From contig JASDDO010000006.1 in assembly GCA_030015575.1 (NCBI GenBank), positions 207,581,632 to 207,645,631 on the forward strand: a stretch of 64,000 bases of DNA, written 5' to 3'. The notes beneath the pieces were generated by a model that did no database searches, had not been told where the DNA came from, and was given only the letters and a program-made list of their open reading frames with translations. This document shows positions 22,555 through 33,898 of the stretch, one piece after another. The position numbers and the translations under genes are program-made. How positions within the stretch are numbered: the first letter of the stretch is position 1; each line of letters opens with the position of its first letter. This DNA comes from Agapanthus africanus. Its lineage: Eukaryota > Streptophyta > Magnoliopsida > Asparagales > Amaryllidaceae.

Positions 22555-24028
22555 AGGGCTGCTACGGAGATTTACTGATAAGTGTTATCAGTAGTTTCTC
22601 GACCTGTTATGAGCCTTACATCGGCATGACTTATCGGTTACTGGGGTCTAACGTATACCACCCCTAGACTAGATATGCAACATATCAGACGAAGATACCG
22701 GACTGTACGGTGGTGTTTCTAACAGGCTTTTCAGGAGTAGGAGCAGGCTTGCTTGTTGATCTTCTGATCGCTCAATATCCGGGTAGCCGTTACGTCCAGC
22801 TAGTACCGCTGACGGCTTGTGGGTGCTTGATGTGATCATCACCTACTGCCGACGTATTGACGAGTCTTTAGAGTCCTACACAGAGGTTTCACTGGCTCAG
22901 GCAAAACAAAGTAGGAGCATATATGTGATATGTGCGGGACCGAGATTAATACGAGTATGTGATACCGTATTTTATTCTCGCGATTTATGTTATCGGTCGG
23001 TTATATGAGATATAGCCGGGTTATCGAATCAAGTGTTGATTCGATAAGTTGATACAAATAATATTAGTCGGTCATATGATATATAGCCGGATTATTAAAT
23101 CAAGTGTTGATTTAATGATTTAATGTATAATTATATATTTGATATATTAATTTACATTAACTAATATTAGCTCACTTAAGCTTTTCTTTTTCTCACATGT
23201 GCATACTTAATATATATGTGATATATATTATTTTTGTTTTCTTTTTGTGTCATGCTTGATGCCACATGCAACATGGGTGTATGAGACTTACACCATACTA
23301 ATGATAATGAAGGGTTTATTTATTTAGTGTAAATCAACTATTAGTTGGAAAATGGTCACATGGCATGAAGCTTGGAGAAGCTTGGAGATCCATTGACTAG
23401 TCTACTAGTTTTGTCTTATACTAGATATTTATTAACCCAACCATTATCTAAACCCATGGTTAAGTCTCTACAAGAGTTATATGAGATATTTTCTCATCCA
23501 TGGTTGCCATTCACTCTCTCATCCATTATTTGCTTCATCTTCCTCAAGCTCAAGAGAGAGCTCTCTAGGGTTTTTAGAGGAGCTTAAAATTAGTGAGAAA
23601 ATTATTTCTAAAGTGAGCAAAAATCCTACTTCATCATCCTCTACTAGATTAGCAATTTAGTTTAGGGTGTTAGCTTCACTAATCCTACATTATTGAAGAG
23701 ATAGCTTGGGTTAGTGTCTCCTCAACGTAGATCATCTTCGACCTCGAAGACTTCGTGCAAGCTCGTTGCTTTCTTCTTGTGGAGCCACTCTAGAGTCCGC
23801 AAGATCATTACTTGGAGCGAAGGGACTACTACACGGAGCTATTGAATTGAAGGACCGGTCTACAAAGGTTGTATTCCTAGTTCACTTAGTTGTAAAGTAG
23901 TTTACATATTGTATTGTCTAAATCTTTAGTTATGATTCTAGGGTTAGGATTGTTTTGTACGGCAAATTTTTGAAAATGGCATGGACGATGCCTCCCGATA
24001 CCTTGCTGTCATGCCAAAAAATCCTACA
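22555..24028 (+). repeat. 5' LTR of element C, second part (with TSD AGGGC at its start)
   Basis: Continues the LTR after element B and ends CCAAAAAATCCTACA at 24028. It holds AT-rich inverted blocks (GTTGATTCGATAAG and GTTGATTTAATGAT near 23035-23120) that form short stems around TCAAGTGTTGA. No TATA box could be assigned with confidence. Confidence 0.9.
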
Positions 24029-24029
24029 G

Positions 24030-24041
24030 TGGTATCAGAGC
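24030..24041 (+). promoter_or_regulatory. Primer-binding site of C (initiator tRNA-Met)
   Basis: TGGTATCAGAGC follows the LTR end with a one-base spacer, as in B, E2 and E3. Confidence 0.95.
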
Positions 24042-24596
24042 CAAGCTAGATATTTAGACAATGTTTGTATAATTACGAAACCGAAACAACTCCGAAACAC
24101 TCAAAACTGATAACCTAGTTTCTGTCAATTTTTAAAGTCGTCGAATTTTTTTTAAAACAATTGCAGAATGTTGTATGTGATATAACATGAAGACTGTGAA
24201 AATTTGAAGCATTTTGGAATGTTTTTGGCCGGCCACATCACCCCAAAAACCGAGCTTACCGGGTCCATTTGGGAATTTGGGCTTCAGATTTTCATGGTGT
24301 TCCAGTCTCTGGGTTTTTGTGTTTCAGGTGTTGCTAGTTTTTGCTAAATTTGCATGCGATGTTAACTTTTTGCAAAGGCAATTCGGAGTGTTTCGTAGTT
24401 GTAATTCTAACTATATTTCGGGTTATTTAGACGGTGTTAAAAAGTTCGAACGGATATCAAATACCCACTTTAACCCTTGTCGGAAATTTTTCCAAGAGTT
24501 GGACTTTTTCCGAGTTAAAGAACATTCAAATATCATGCAAGTGATGCGATGGACCCTCTAGAAGAACAAAACTCTAACTCGATTCTATGACCGTAA

Positions 24597-24631
24597 GAAC
24601 CGCCGCCAAACCCTTGGGTTTGCGGTAGTTC
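24597..24631 (+). ncRNA. Near-primer hairpin in the leader of C
   Basis: Arm GAACCGCCGCCAAACCC (24597-24613) pairs with 24616-24631 around TT, with a few mismatches. Position and arm sequence correspond to the GGAACCGCGG hairpins of B and E. Confidence 0.65.
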
Positions 24632-25543
24632 CATGGCGCCATAGGTGAGGCAAGGGTTGACCCTTCTACGGTTGGTCCATTGGTACTGTGGCATGTTCTG
24701 AGTATTTTTAAACCGCGGTCAAGTGTTGAGCCTTTTTTGGGAAATTTTGGGTGTTTGTTGATTCGATCGAAATATTTAATATCGTCTAGTTTTTTGTGGA
24801 ATGTGATACAATATGTGGAATTCATATAGTTAGGCATGAAATTCGAAGTATGTGATATTTCGGGTTTATGATGTCTAAGGTAATTGTGGATTCCAAATGT
24901 TGTAGTTTGACATTTTCTTTTCTGCGACCGTAAATGTAATATGTGGTGTATCACCGACAATTGTGATACGCATATTTACTTACGTTGATGACATGTAATG
25001 TTATGTGTTGCTGTGATATGTTATATTGGATCGTCGTGTTTTGAATAGCCGGGGTTTTTATGTGAGATGAGAGTTTTTATTTTCATTCATGTAAAATTCA
25101 TTATATGTAATATTCTTTTATTGGGGCACTTCCGGGTTGAGGATGATGTCACCATTGTTGTATATTATTTACTTTTCCGCATTAGGATAGACCCAAGGAG
25201 GGGAGCATAAGTAACCGGGTTCTAGAGTCCAGTGGGAGACCATCTCGAGGAGTCGAGTCCGGATCTCCTAACTCTAGAATTGGTAGGTTTGCTTGCCGCT
25301 CTCGTACGGGTATAGAGATGTGGGTTTGGCTATTCATCGCGACCGTGGAATCCGTGTTTTATACTGGCTTAATTTAAAACACGGAATTCCTAGTATATCC
25401 AATATTTCATATGATTCTTCTGCTGCTGATATTCTGTGATGTGATCACTTTATATGCATGAAACGAATGTTTTATTACTGTATATATGATATATAATAAA
25501 CGTTGCTTATGTTTTGTACCCGCGCTAGTCCCTCCCCGCTATG

Positions 25544-25566
25544 CCGTTAGTTAAGTAACCTAACGG
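25544..25566 (+). ncRNA. CCGTTAG/CTAACGG stem-loop in the leader of C
   Basis: 7-bp arms at 25544-25550 and 25560-25566 around a 9-base loop. Same position and flanks as in B, E1 and E3. Confidence 0.6.
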
Positions 25567-25719
25567 TGCATAACGGGACACTGTGGCGAATGCGGATGGT
25601 ATAAGCGTACGTTGTATTTTCGTTTCTTTTGTGATGCTTAGGAAGCATAAATGATGGGACTTCATTAATGAGATTAATGAAAAAGAAAAGAAACCTAAAA
25701 GATGTTGTAGAATCATATT

Positions 25720-25990
25720 TTCAAAAAGAGTAGCTCTGATTTTTTCTTTGCATAGCAGTATTCCTTGTAGAATATCCAGCACCTCATTCGACGAGGAAAG
25801 AGCTGAGATCCCTTCACCGGGAGTGACCTCTTTAGCGAAACTAGCAGAAGCTACAACCCACTCGGTTTTTTCTTTTGATTGCTTCTTTTAGTTCTTGCTT
25901 TGCATAGCGGTATTTATGAAATATCCTGCACCTTATTCGATAAGGAAAGAGCCGAGATTCCTTCACCGGGAGTGACCTCTTTAGCAAAAC
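25720..25990 (+). repeat. Two copies of a leader block containing CACCGGGAGTGACC
   Basis: Copies near 25750-25845 and 25895-25990 share TTGCATAGC, GAATATC or AAATATC, the phrase GAGGAAAGAGC(C/T)GAGAT and TTCACCGGGAGTGACCTC. E1 has one copy, E2 and E3 have two. B appears to lack it. Confidence 0.7.
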
Positions 25991-26128
25991 TAGTAAAAAG
26001 CCTCAAAAGCATTACTTTTTCAAAAATCACTTGTTTCTACAACGATATCAAGTTCATTACGCAAAAGGTTTTTTTAAAACCCGACGTAGCCCTCCGTCAT
26101 TTCAGATAAGTATTACTTAGTATTCGTG

Positions 26129-26332
26129 CTACGTTTGTTGACTATGTTAAGACGTAGTGTGCGGTAGCTAATTAATGCTTATCTGCTAAAGCATGAGATG
26201 CGATTGGATTAGGGTAGTCGTACGGCTTTGTTGACTATGTTTAGGGTCGTGCGGGTGGGTTTAATTCAATCAGGAAATGACGGGTTGAACTTGGTTAGCG
26301 ATTATGATTTGTTGACTATGTTAAGGTCATAA
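26129..26332 (+). ncRNA. Triple hairpin array in the leader of C
   Basis: Hairpin 1 at 26129-26157 (outer arms CTACG/CGTAG), hairpin 2 at 26220-26252 (GTACGGC/GTCGTGC with wobble pairs), hairpin 3 at 26302-26332 (TTATGA/TCATAA). All three apices read TTGACTATGTT, with inner arms TTGAC and GTTAA (GTTTA in copy 2). The outer stem of hairpin 1 differs from that of B, E1 and E3 by a T-A to C-G change on both arms. Confidence 0.7.
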
Positions 26333-26767
26333 GTTGTTAGGGGCAAAATATTATCGAGAATTTCAAGTGTTGAAATTTGCAATGAGATTGCATAGATAGT
26401 TGGATCCCGATACCCACTGCGAGTAAGAGTTACTCCCGGGAGAGTTTTACACATCACAATTAGCCAATCAAGCAGGTGTCTAGAAAGGTGTTAACGGGGT
26501 TACGCCCATGGGAAAACGAGGTTTATTTTAATGAGGTCTGTGCGAAAGCATGGGGAACCTCCCTCAAAGTACCAACACTGGCCTGACCGAAAGATTGAAG
26601 AACTTGTAAGGTGTAATTAATCCCGATCAATCTTACCTTTTAGGGTTTGAAGGAAGATTTGATAAAAACAGTGGGAGCCATCCTGATTAGATTAGATAAT
26701 AAACCAATCTAATCTTGCAAGAGCATACGCTAAAGTGTTTTCTTCTCTCTCTCTCCAGGTAGCGACC

Positions 26768-29467
26768 ATGTCAGGTCTTAATCAAGATAATAATATGGAT
26801 GTATTGACCGAACCCGCTTGTTATGCTGAGCAGGGAAACGTTGGTTCCACTCCAACTTATAATTGTTATAAGTCCGAGCAGGAAATCGAAAAATATCCGG
26901 ATTTCCATGCCACCCAAATGAAGAATGAGCATGTTGATGCATCTTCTTCGGGCGTGTTAGTCACCCAGAACTGTTTCTCAGTACACTCTACGTCCTGGGT
27001 ATTAGATACTGGATCGGGATCCCACATATGTAATATGTTACATGGGCTAAGGAGAGGTAGAGAACTGGGAACATGTGATCATTCCGTACAAGTAGGGAAT
27101 GGTGCAAATGTTACAGCCAAAGCAGTTGGTGAATATCACTTTGTACTACCAAATGGTAATACATTGATTCTGAACGAATGCTATTACATACGACCCTGAT
27201 ATGCAATCTTATATAAGCTTCTTTATTAAGTAAAGAAGGATATAATTTTGTAGTACAGGATAATGTTATGAATAACTTCCTGAATTAAAAGTTGATTGGA
27301 TCAGGCTCGTTAAATAATGGCATATACATTCTAAATCAAACCACAGTTCTTAACGTACAAAAACCACACAAGAGGAAGAGTTCAGAAATGAACGAATCCT
27401 TCTTATGGCATTGTAGACTAGGTCATATCAATGCGACACGACTAACTAAGTTACATAAAGATGGATATTTGAAACCGTTCGAATTTTCATCTTATGACAC
27501 TTTCCAGTCATGTCTCAAAGGTAAAATGACCAAAACTCCGTTTACTGGACACGGAGAAAGAGTTACGAAACTCTTGGGACTAATACATAGTGATGTATGC
27601 GGTCCCATGCCTACACATGCCAGGAATGGTTCTTCATATTTCATTACATTCACCGACGATCTCTCAAGATACGGACATGTATTCCTGTTGAAACACAAGT
27701 TTGAAGCTTTTGAGAAATTCAAAGAATATAAGCACGAAGTTGAGAACTAAACGGGTAAAAGTATTAAAATCCTACGATCTGATCGGGGAGGAATACTTGA
27801 GCATGGAATTCTGTGACTATCTAAAAGAGAATGGGATTCTCACTCAGCTTACTCCTCCGTATACACCACAGCACAACGGTGTATCGGAACGGAGGAATCA
27901 CACCCTATTGGATATAGTGCGCTCTATGATGAGCACCGCTGAGTTGCCTATTTCCTTTTGAGGTTATGCGCTTGAGACAGCGGCATACTTATTGAATTAA
28001 GTTCCATCTAAATCTGTACCTACCACACCATATGAGATATGGAGTGGGAAGAGACCATATTTTAAATGAGTTAAGATATGAGGTTGTCCAGCCTATGTCA
28101 AAAGGCAAAATCCGGACAAATTCGAGGCACGTTCAGTTCTTTGAAAGTTTGTGGGATATCCAAAGAATTCACAAAGATACATTTTCTACCACGCTGAGGA
28201 ACAAAAGGTGTTTGTTTCAAAATATGCCACCTTTTTGGAGAAGGAATTTCTTGTAAAAGAAATTAGTGGCGAAGAGGTAGAGCTGGAAGAAGTTCCAGCA
28301 CCACAAACTGCAACTGAAGATTTAGTAGAGCCAGAGGATTCGATAGTTCCCAACGAACCTCAGCCTCTCCGCCGATCTAGTAGGGTTCCTTATCCACCTG
28401 AGAGATACTACGATTTTCTCGTAGACAGTGGGAGCGAGGATTGTATCATGGTAGATGATGACCCAACTAGCTTTGAGCAGGCCATCACGAGTGGGGACTA
28501 TGTGAAATGGGTGGATGCAATGCGATCTGAGATAGAATCCATGTACACCAACAAAGTATGGACATTGGAAGTTGCTCCTGAGGGGGTAAAACCCATCGGG
28601 AGCAAATGGATCTTTAATAAGAAACTTGGTGTAGATGGAAAAGTTGAGACTTTTAAAGCTAGACTTGTTGTAAAAGATTTTCGTCAACGACCAGGTGTGG
28701 ACTATGATGAAACCTTTTCTCCAGTGGCTATGCTTAAGTCCATCCGGATCCTACTTGCCATCGCTGCATACCATGACTTCTAAATCTGGTAAATGGATGT
28801 TAAGACCGCCTTTCTAAATAGTGATTTAGAAGAGTGCGTGTACATGACTCAGCCAGAGGGCTTCGTGGACAGTGGGAGCAGCGGAAAGGTGTGCAAGTTA
28901 CTTAAATCCATCTACAGGTAAAAGCAGGCATCGCGTTGTTGGAACATCTATTTTGATGTGGTAGTCAAAGAGTTTGACTTCATCAAAAATGTAGATGAAC
29001 CTTGTATATACAAGAAGGTGGCAGAAAGTAAGGTTGTCTTCCTCATATTGTACGTGGATGACATACTCTTGATAGGAAATGATGTTTCTATGCTGCACTC
29101 GGTCAAGCTCTTCTTATCAAAAAGATTCTCAATGAAAGATCTAGGTGATGCGTCCTGCATCTTGGGGATTAAGATCTATAGAGATAGATCTAAACAGATA
29201 CTCGGATTGTCCCAATCCAGGTACATTGACACCATACTAAAGAGGTTTAGTATGGAAGAATCCAAGCGTGGGAATTTACCCACGATCACTGGACTCACTC
29301 TCTCCAAAGAGATGTCTCCCAAGACTGATTTGGAGAGAGCTCGCATGCAAGGGATACCCTATGCTTCGGCAGTAGGCTCTATCATGTATGCGATGTTATG
29401 TACCAGACCCGATGTAGCATACTCACTAAGTGTAGTGAGTAGGTATCAAGCAGATCCAGGAAAGAGT
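26768..29467 (+). pseudogene. Element C pol pseudogene, gag nearly absent
   Basis: ATG at 26768 (MSGLNQDN) sits at the normal gag start after AGCGACC. Only about 75 codons separate it from the protease motif WVLDTGSGSHIC near 26994-27030, so gag and its zinc knuckle are missing. Integrase zinc residues (WHCRLGH, FQSC), the core, and RT to SVVSRYQADPG follow. RT keeps YVDDILLIGND near 29050. Frame breaks occur near 27198 and 27750-27780. Stops include TGA in SF*GYAL (27959-27961), two in the K*VKI*GC stretch near 28068-28082, TAA twice near 28781-28793 and TAA near 28919. F interrupts it in the RNase H region; the rest is at 36660. Confidence 0.85.
29463..29467. repeat. Target-site duplication AGAGT around element F
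   Basis: AGAGT at 29463-29467 is repeated at 36655-36659. Joining across it restores the C reading GKSHW, matching GEKHW in B. Confidence 0.95.
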
Positions 29468-29853
29468 TGTTCATACCATAATATTGTATTATTATATTCC
29501 CCATTTTTATTCGTTCTATGAATAAACAGGTGCTTTTGACGCATGTCTGCTACATATTACAGGTTATAGGTTCTTGGATTTAAAACAGTGAAAAAGGTAA
29601 AAAGACAATGCAAAAGTGGAACTACAACCAACAAATTGAAAGATCTTGATCAAGCCTACATCAATGATAAAGTTCACAAAGTACAAGGCAATGCAAGGTC
29701 CAAGATTACAAAGCGAACGGTTAAAAGTCCACCGCAATTGTTCACTGGAGATCTGGAAGAAACATAGAAACTATTTTAATAAAATAACCAAGAATAAGGA
29801 AGCCCAAAAACAGCAGAGCCAATAAAGGAAATTTCAAGGCCCAATACTTCCTT

Positions 29854-29898
29854 TTGGCCACGGAACCGTGGCCAAACCAGGCCTCGGGCCGCGGTTCC
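29854..29898. other. GC-rich hairpin module in the LTR of F, matching copia leaders
   Basis: TTGGCCACGG and CCGTGGCCAA (29854-29875) form a perfect 10-bp palindrome around AA. In addition GGAACCGTGGCC (29862-29873) pairs with GGCCGCGGTTCC (29887-29898). Order, arm sequence and the AAACC after arm 1 match the hairpins in the leaders of E2 and E3. The second LTR copy is at 35711-35755 with substitutions. Confidence 0.75.
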
Positions 29899-30028
29899 GC
29901 GGCAAGGTTAAGCGGACAGAGACAAATTTTTTTACCAAAGCTTGGACTCTACTCTGATTAGGGCTTCCTATGGATATTTTGGTAAATGCAGACGTGCGAA
30001 TAAATTGTAACCTAGGGTTTCTATATCC

Positions 30029-30036
30029 TATAAATA
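30029..30036 (+). promoter_or_regulatory. Probable TATA box of F
   Basis: TATAAATA in the context CTATATCCTATAAATAGAAG. The 3' LTR copy is at 35886-35893. Transcription would start about 30 bases downstream. Confidence 0.65.
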
Positions 30037-30799
30037 GAAGCCCAATTGCTTGTATTAGGTTATGCCTCCCTATGCCTCCCTTCATTAATAAATTTTAGAA
30101 CTCTTTTGGAGAGCATCGGTGCCTCTTTTCAATTCATGAATTCAGATCTGACAACCCTGTGTTGATGTTTGGAGAGAGCCATCTGTAAGTAGTTTTATTT
30201 AATTGCTCTAGTTTATATTTTAATTCCTTGCCTTAGATGTTAGCTTTGGGGAAGGCTTTTGAGAGATGAGATCTCTCATCCCTTTCTTACCCATCACATA
30301 TAATCTATAGGACTCCATGCATACACGCACACACCGCGCCATACGGCACCCTATCCCTTGAGGTAGCGGTGATACCGTAGTATAAAGGCCCGGTTGCGCG
30401 CGTTTTCCATGGAGGTTAGGGTAAGGATCTCTAAAGGAAGGACAAGAACCTAGAGGAAGGAACACCTTCCCGAATGGATCTAATCCCCTTTATTGATAAT
30501 TACCATAACTCCTTTTAGATCCTAATTTGGGTATAGAAAGCGTTGAGATTTATTTACATTTCCAAACCATTCCTAAACCTAACCCTAGCAAGATTTAGAT
30601 CTAGATAATTTTAGTATAGATAGATTTAGTTTTTAGATTTAATAAATCAATCCGAACACCCATCAGAATTAACTCGTTTGAGCGATTAGGAAATTCACAA
30701 CATCACTGTGGACCGACCCGTATTCACCGGCTAGCTGCAAAGCGACGCCGTTCTTGATTGCGGTAATATAGTTTTGATCGATAAATTTCTCAAATTAAA

Positions 30800-30817
30800 T
30801 GGCGCCGTTGCCGGGGA
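30800..30817 (+). promoter_or_regulatory. Primer-binding site of F (tRNA-Asp type)
   Basis: TGGCGCCGTTGCCGGGGA begins two bases after the LTR end. This is the tRNA-Asp primer sequence used by Athila-type and related plant gypsy elements. Confidence 0.85.
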
Positions 30818-31900
30818 TGGCGTGTTATTTCCTTTTTGCAATTTCGGGTTAATCTTAATTAAAAAAATCATAAAAACTGAAAAATCAAAAAATAAAAATA
30901 AAAATATATCATCTGTTATTTTTTGGAAAGGGTATTTTTTGTGAATCTTTGCAGGATCGATGGATCTGGAAAAATCCAGAGTACGAAACAGAAAAAGGTA
31001 GATCAGAACAGAAAGGGATTGGAACAACAGAGCAACACAATTTTTTCAGAGACCTGAAGCTTCAAGTCCGCCGCCCTTCCGCCGCGCAAGCGCGCTCCCG
31101 CCGAGGTTCTGCGGTCCATTTGCCACGTCAGCGCGCGTGTTTTGCACTGTTTGCTCCCTTTTCCCCTCTTCTGCCAATCCCCATATATCTTTTGTCAAAT
31201 CTTCTGCAGGATTCCTTGCGCTTAAAAAAAAATCTTCCCTTCCAAATAACAAATCTTGTACAGGATTGTTTGCGCCGCGCATAAAATAAAAAAGATTTGA
31301 TTGCAAGTGATTTACTGTTTTGCATATCTTTAATCGGATTTTAAGGGGCTTTTGACCAATTCAGATTGGGTGGGGATTTCATCACCCTTCCTAGGACCCC
31401 AGAAATCACATAAGGCATTTGCATTGACCAAATCTTTAATTAAAAAAATACTAGACTCAGCCCTAAGGACGTCGCGCTCAATAGGATAGAGGACTAGTTA
31501 TAGGCATCGACCGTTTATCCTAACCTGACTTTGCGGTTTCTAGGCAAGTGTGTCTAAGGCAAGTGGTTACTTAATTAGGACCACTACTTTTGTAGTGGGG
31601 AGCCTCCCACTTACCTGGCACTTACCTGGCCGCAATTGGCAGTGAAGAGGCGGTTTGAGGTCCTATTTCTAGCCCTTTGGAACAGTTAGGAGCTGTCTAG
31701 CTGACCTAGGTGACCCTAGATCTAGGCCTGATTGTGCATTTTTGGTTGATCGAAAGTGTGTCTTAGCTCTTTTCTCGAAAATCTTTTTGCAACCAGTTCT
31801 AAATAAAGAGAAAAAGGAACAAGGAATTTTTTTAAAAAAAGACTTGCAACTTTTGTCGCTAAGAAATCCTTGCACCACCTACCTTATTTCTCTTCTCATC
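30818..31900 (+). other. 5' leader of F
   Basis: Non-coding. Positions 31062-31125 are GC-rich with CCGCCGCGCAAGCGCGC, another G+C inverted block (GCGCGC/GCGCGC). An A/T-rich part follows. An in-frame ATG at 31742 exists upstream of the chosen ORF start at 31901. Confidence 0.6.
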
Positions 31901-33898
31901 ATGGGTACCCCACATCACAAATCTCTTGCCGAACTTTGGTATCCTGAACCTAACTTTGCTTCGTACGTCAATTGTTTCGGTCGATTTAAGGAAGATCCCT
32001 CCGTGCCCAAAATTTCTTTGAAAGATCAAATAGAAGCGTCTAGGAGAAATAGTTCGACGTCGCAACCCACTTTGTGTCAACCATGTCCACCTTTACCACC
32101 TTCGTATGCTGATACCACTTTTTCGAGTCCTGCTGTAACTCCTAAACCGATGTCCATTGCTGAGCATATTGCTCAATCTCGTAGCCGATCTTTCGCCCCT
32201 CTCCACACATCCAGTTATGGGGATTAACAAGTCCATTCACTTTTTTATCCAAATGTTGATCCTACTCCTGTCCAACCATCTAGTTCCTACCAGTCCTACC
32301 TGACTTTCCCACCTTCACTAGATATTGCTTCTACACAGCCAATTGGGAGTTTCACGTATCCAAACAGTTTTGAATCTTTTACCGAAACCCCTTCACAACC
32401 CATGTCTAGTTTGGAACAGTCGTTGGAGGCTTATATCTTCGCAACAAACAAAATGGTGAGGAATCTGGATGCGTCCGTAGCTGCCCTTATACAACCTAGT
32501 GAACCGGTAGCTAGTTTCCAACTTGCTAAAAAAATTTCAATGTATGAGGAGGCGATTGGACAGAGGGAGAAATTGAGAGGAGCGAGTGAGTTCTCCACAT
32601 TCCCAAATCATACCTACCCATACCCAATTGAAGCCCACAACTCCTGTTCTCCATTAATTGTCCCAAATGATTCACAAGTTGAAAATAAAAAAAATAAAAA
32701 CGAGTTGTGTGACTTTGTAGTTCTTGATTTGCTAGATTGTGAAGAACCCCTTTCGAGTGAAACCACACCTAATCCGTTTGACCTTTACACCTCCACTTTA
32801 GAACCTACATTGATAAATATCTATGTTTTTGATGAGCTGTCAGAAAAAATTGATTTTCACTTGATTGAGGATTTAGACGCCGGGAATATTTTGGATGATG
32901 AACCCGTAAATTTGACTGAAATTTTATCTCCAATTCATCATCCCGAGTCATTAAATGTTTCTCCCGAACTTCATATGCGTCTTGATTTTGATGATAATGG
33001 CATGGATAAGCTAAATTTTGAGGAGAATTATAAGGATAGTATTGAGGAGAGTATTGAGGATAATATTGAGGTTGAACCATTTTTGTTTGATGTGTCGGAT
33101 TTTCCAATTCATCCTCATACTGTTACACTTCCTAAATCAAACACCCTCTTTTCCATCGTTCTGACCACGCAAAAAATCACGCTTGAAGACTGTGAGCTTG
33201 AAAATTTTCTCTTTGAATCCGACACAGTTCTCACAGACGATAATGATTACGAGTGTTTCACTTTTTCGGATGATGTTGAAAACTCACCTCCCGAGTTTGA
33301 GTCCTTTACATTTTCAGATGAGTTAGTTGAACCATTAGACTCAGTTGCTTACAGTCATTTCGAACCATTGATGGAATCCTTCAAGTTCGAGACAGATTAC
33401 TTAGGTGAGAATAAGACTATCCCTAAATCACTCCCTTTCGTCCTTCCTATCGTTTCGACCACGCAAGACTCCGTCGCGTTTCCATTTTCAATGGAGGGTA
33501 TACCAAGTTCGACGTACCCATGTTTGCTCACGAATCTAGAGGGATTTGACCCCATTTCTCGACGGGTTGATAGATTAGCACAATCGCTTTTAACACATCG
33601 GTCATCACAAATTGTGCTCATTTATTCACTCAATTTACACCCTCAAGTTCGTGCTACTCTTCTTTCTCTTTTCCGCCATTCTTCTCCTCCACCGAGACCA
33701 TATTCTCCCTTTCTCTCCACACGGTCTCGTGTGTTTCTCATTTCTTTCCTTTACACCCCATTCTTTCACCAACCCTACCATTATCATGATAAGATTTTTG
33801 AATGGTTGGTGCTAACCTTTGGCTTATGCAAGACCTTTCTTAGTTTGGGGAGGACCTTATTGTATATATGTATAAATATTTTTTGTTTTCTTTTCTAA
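31901..33898 (+). pseudogene. Element F long ORF of unknown function, one internal stop
   Basis: Two open segments in the same frame (to 32224, and from 32228 to 33898) are split only by TAA at 32225-32227, probably CAA originally. Without it the protein would be about 665 residues. The N-terminal 100 residues are proline/serine-rich. Around residues 165-230 is a segment beginning MSSLEQSLEAYIFATNKM that looks helical and recalls gypsy gag N-terminal regions. The middle is strongly acidic with repeated FTFSD and ESFxF phrases. The last ~60 residues are hydrophobic and may be read-through. No zinc knuckle, protease or RT motif is seen. I do not recognise the family; a diverged gag-like or accessory protein of a LARD is the best guess. 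Confidence 0.6.

Larger units (their letters stand above)
24042..26767 (+). other. 5' leader of element C
   Basis: About 2.7 kb of non-coding leader. In order it holds the near-primer hairpin (24597-24631), the CGTTAG stem (25544-25566), two copies of a block containing TTCACCGGGAGTGACC (about 25720-25845 and 25880-25990), and the triple hairpins (26129-26332). It ends in a pyrimidine run just before AGCGACCATG. Short open frames inside look incidental. Confidence 0.8.
29468..30797 (+). repeat. 5' LTR of element F
   Basis: Starts TGTTCATACCATAATATTG and ends AAATTA, where the 3' copy has AAATCA. It contains the palindrome near 29854-29898, a TATA box at 30029 and, downstream, a stretch with CACACCGCGCC near 30330. 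Confidence 0.9.

Noticed and set aside
24214-24960. Open frames of 115 and 128 codons in the leader of C
   Set aside because: They lie in a retrotransposon leader, on opposite strands, and show no recognisable domain or counterpart in B or E.
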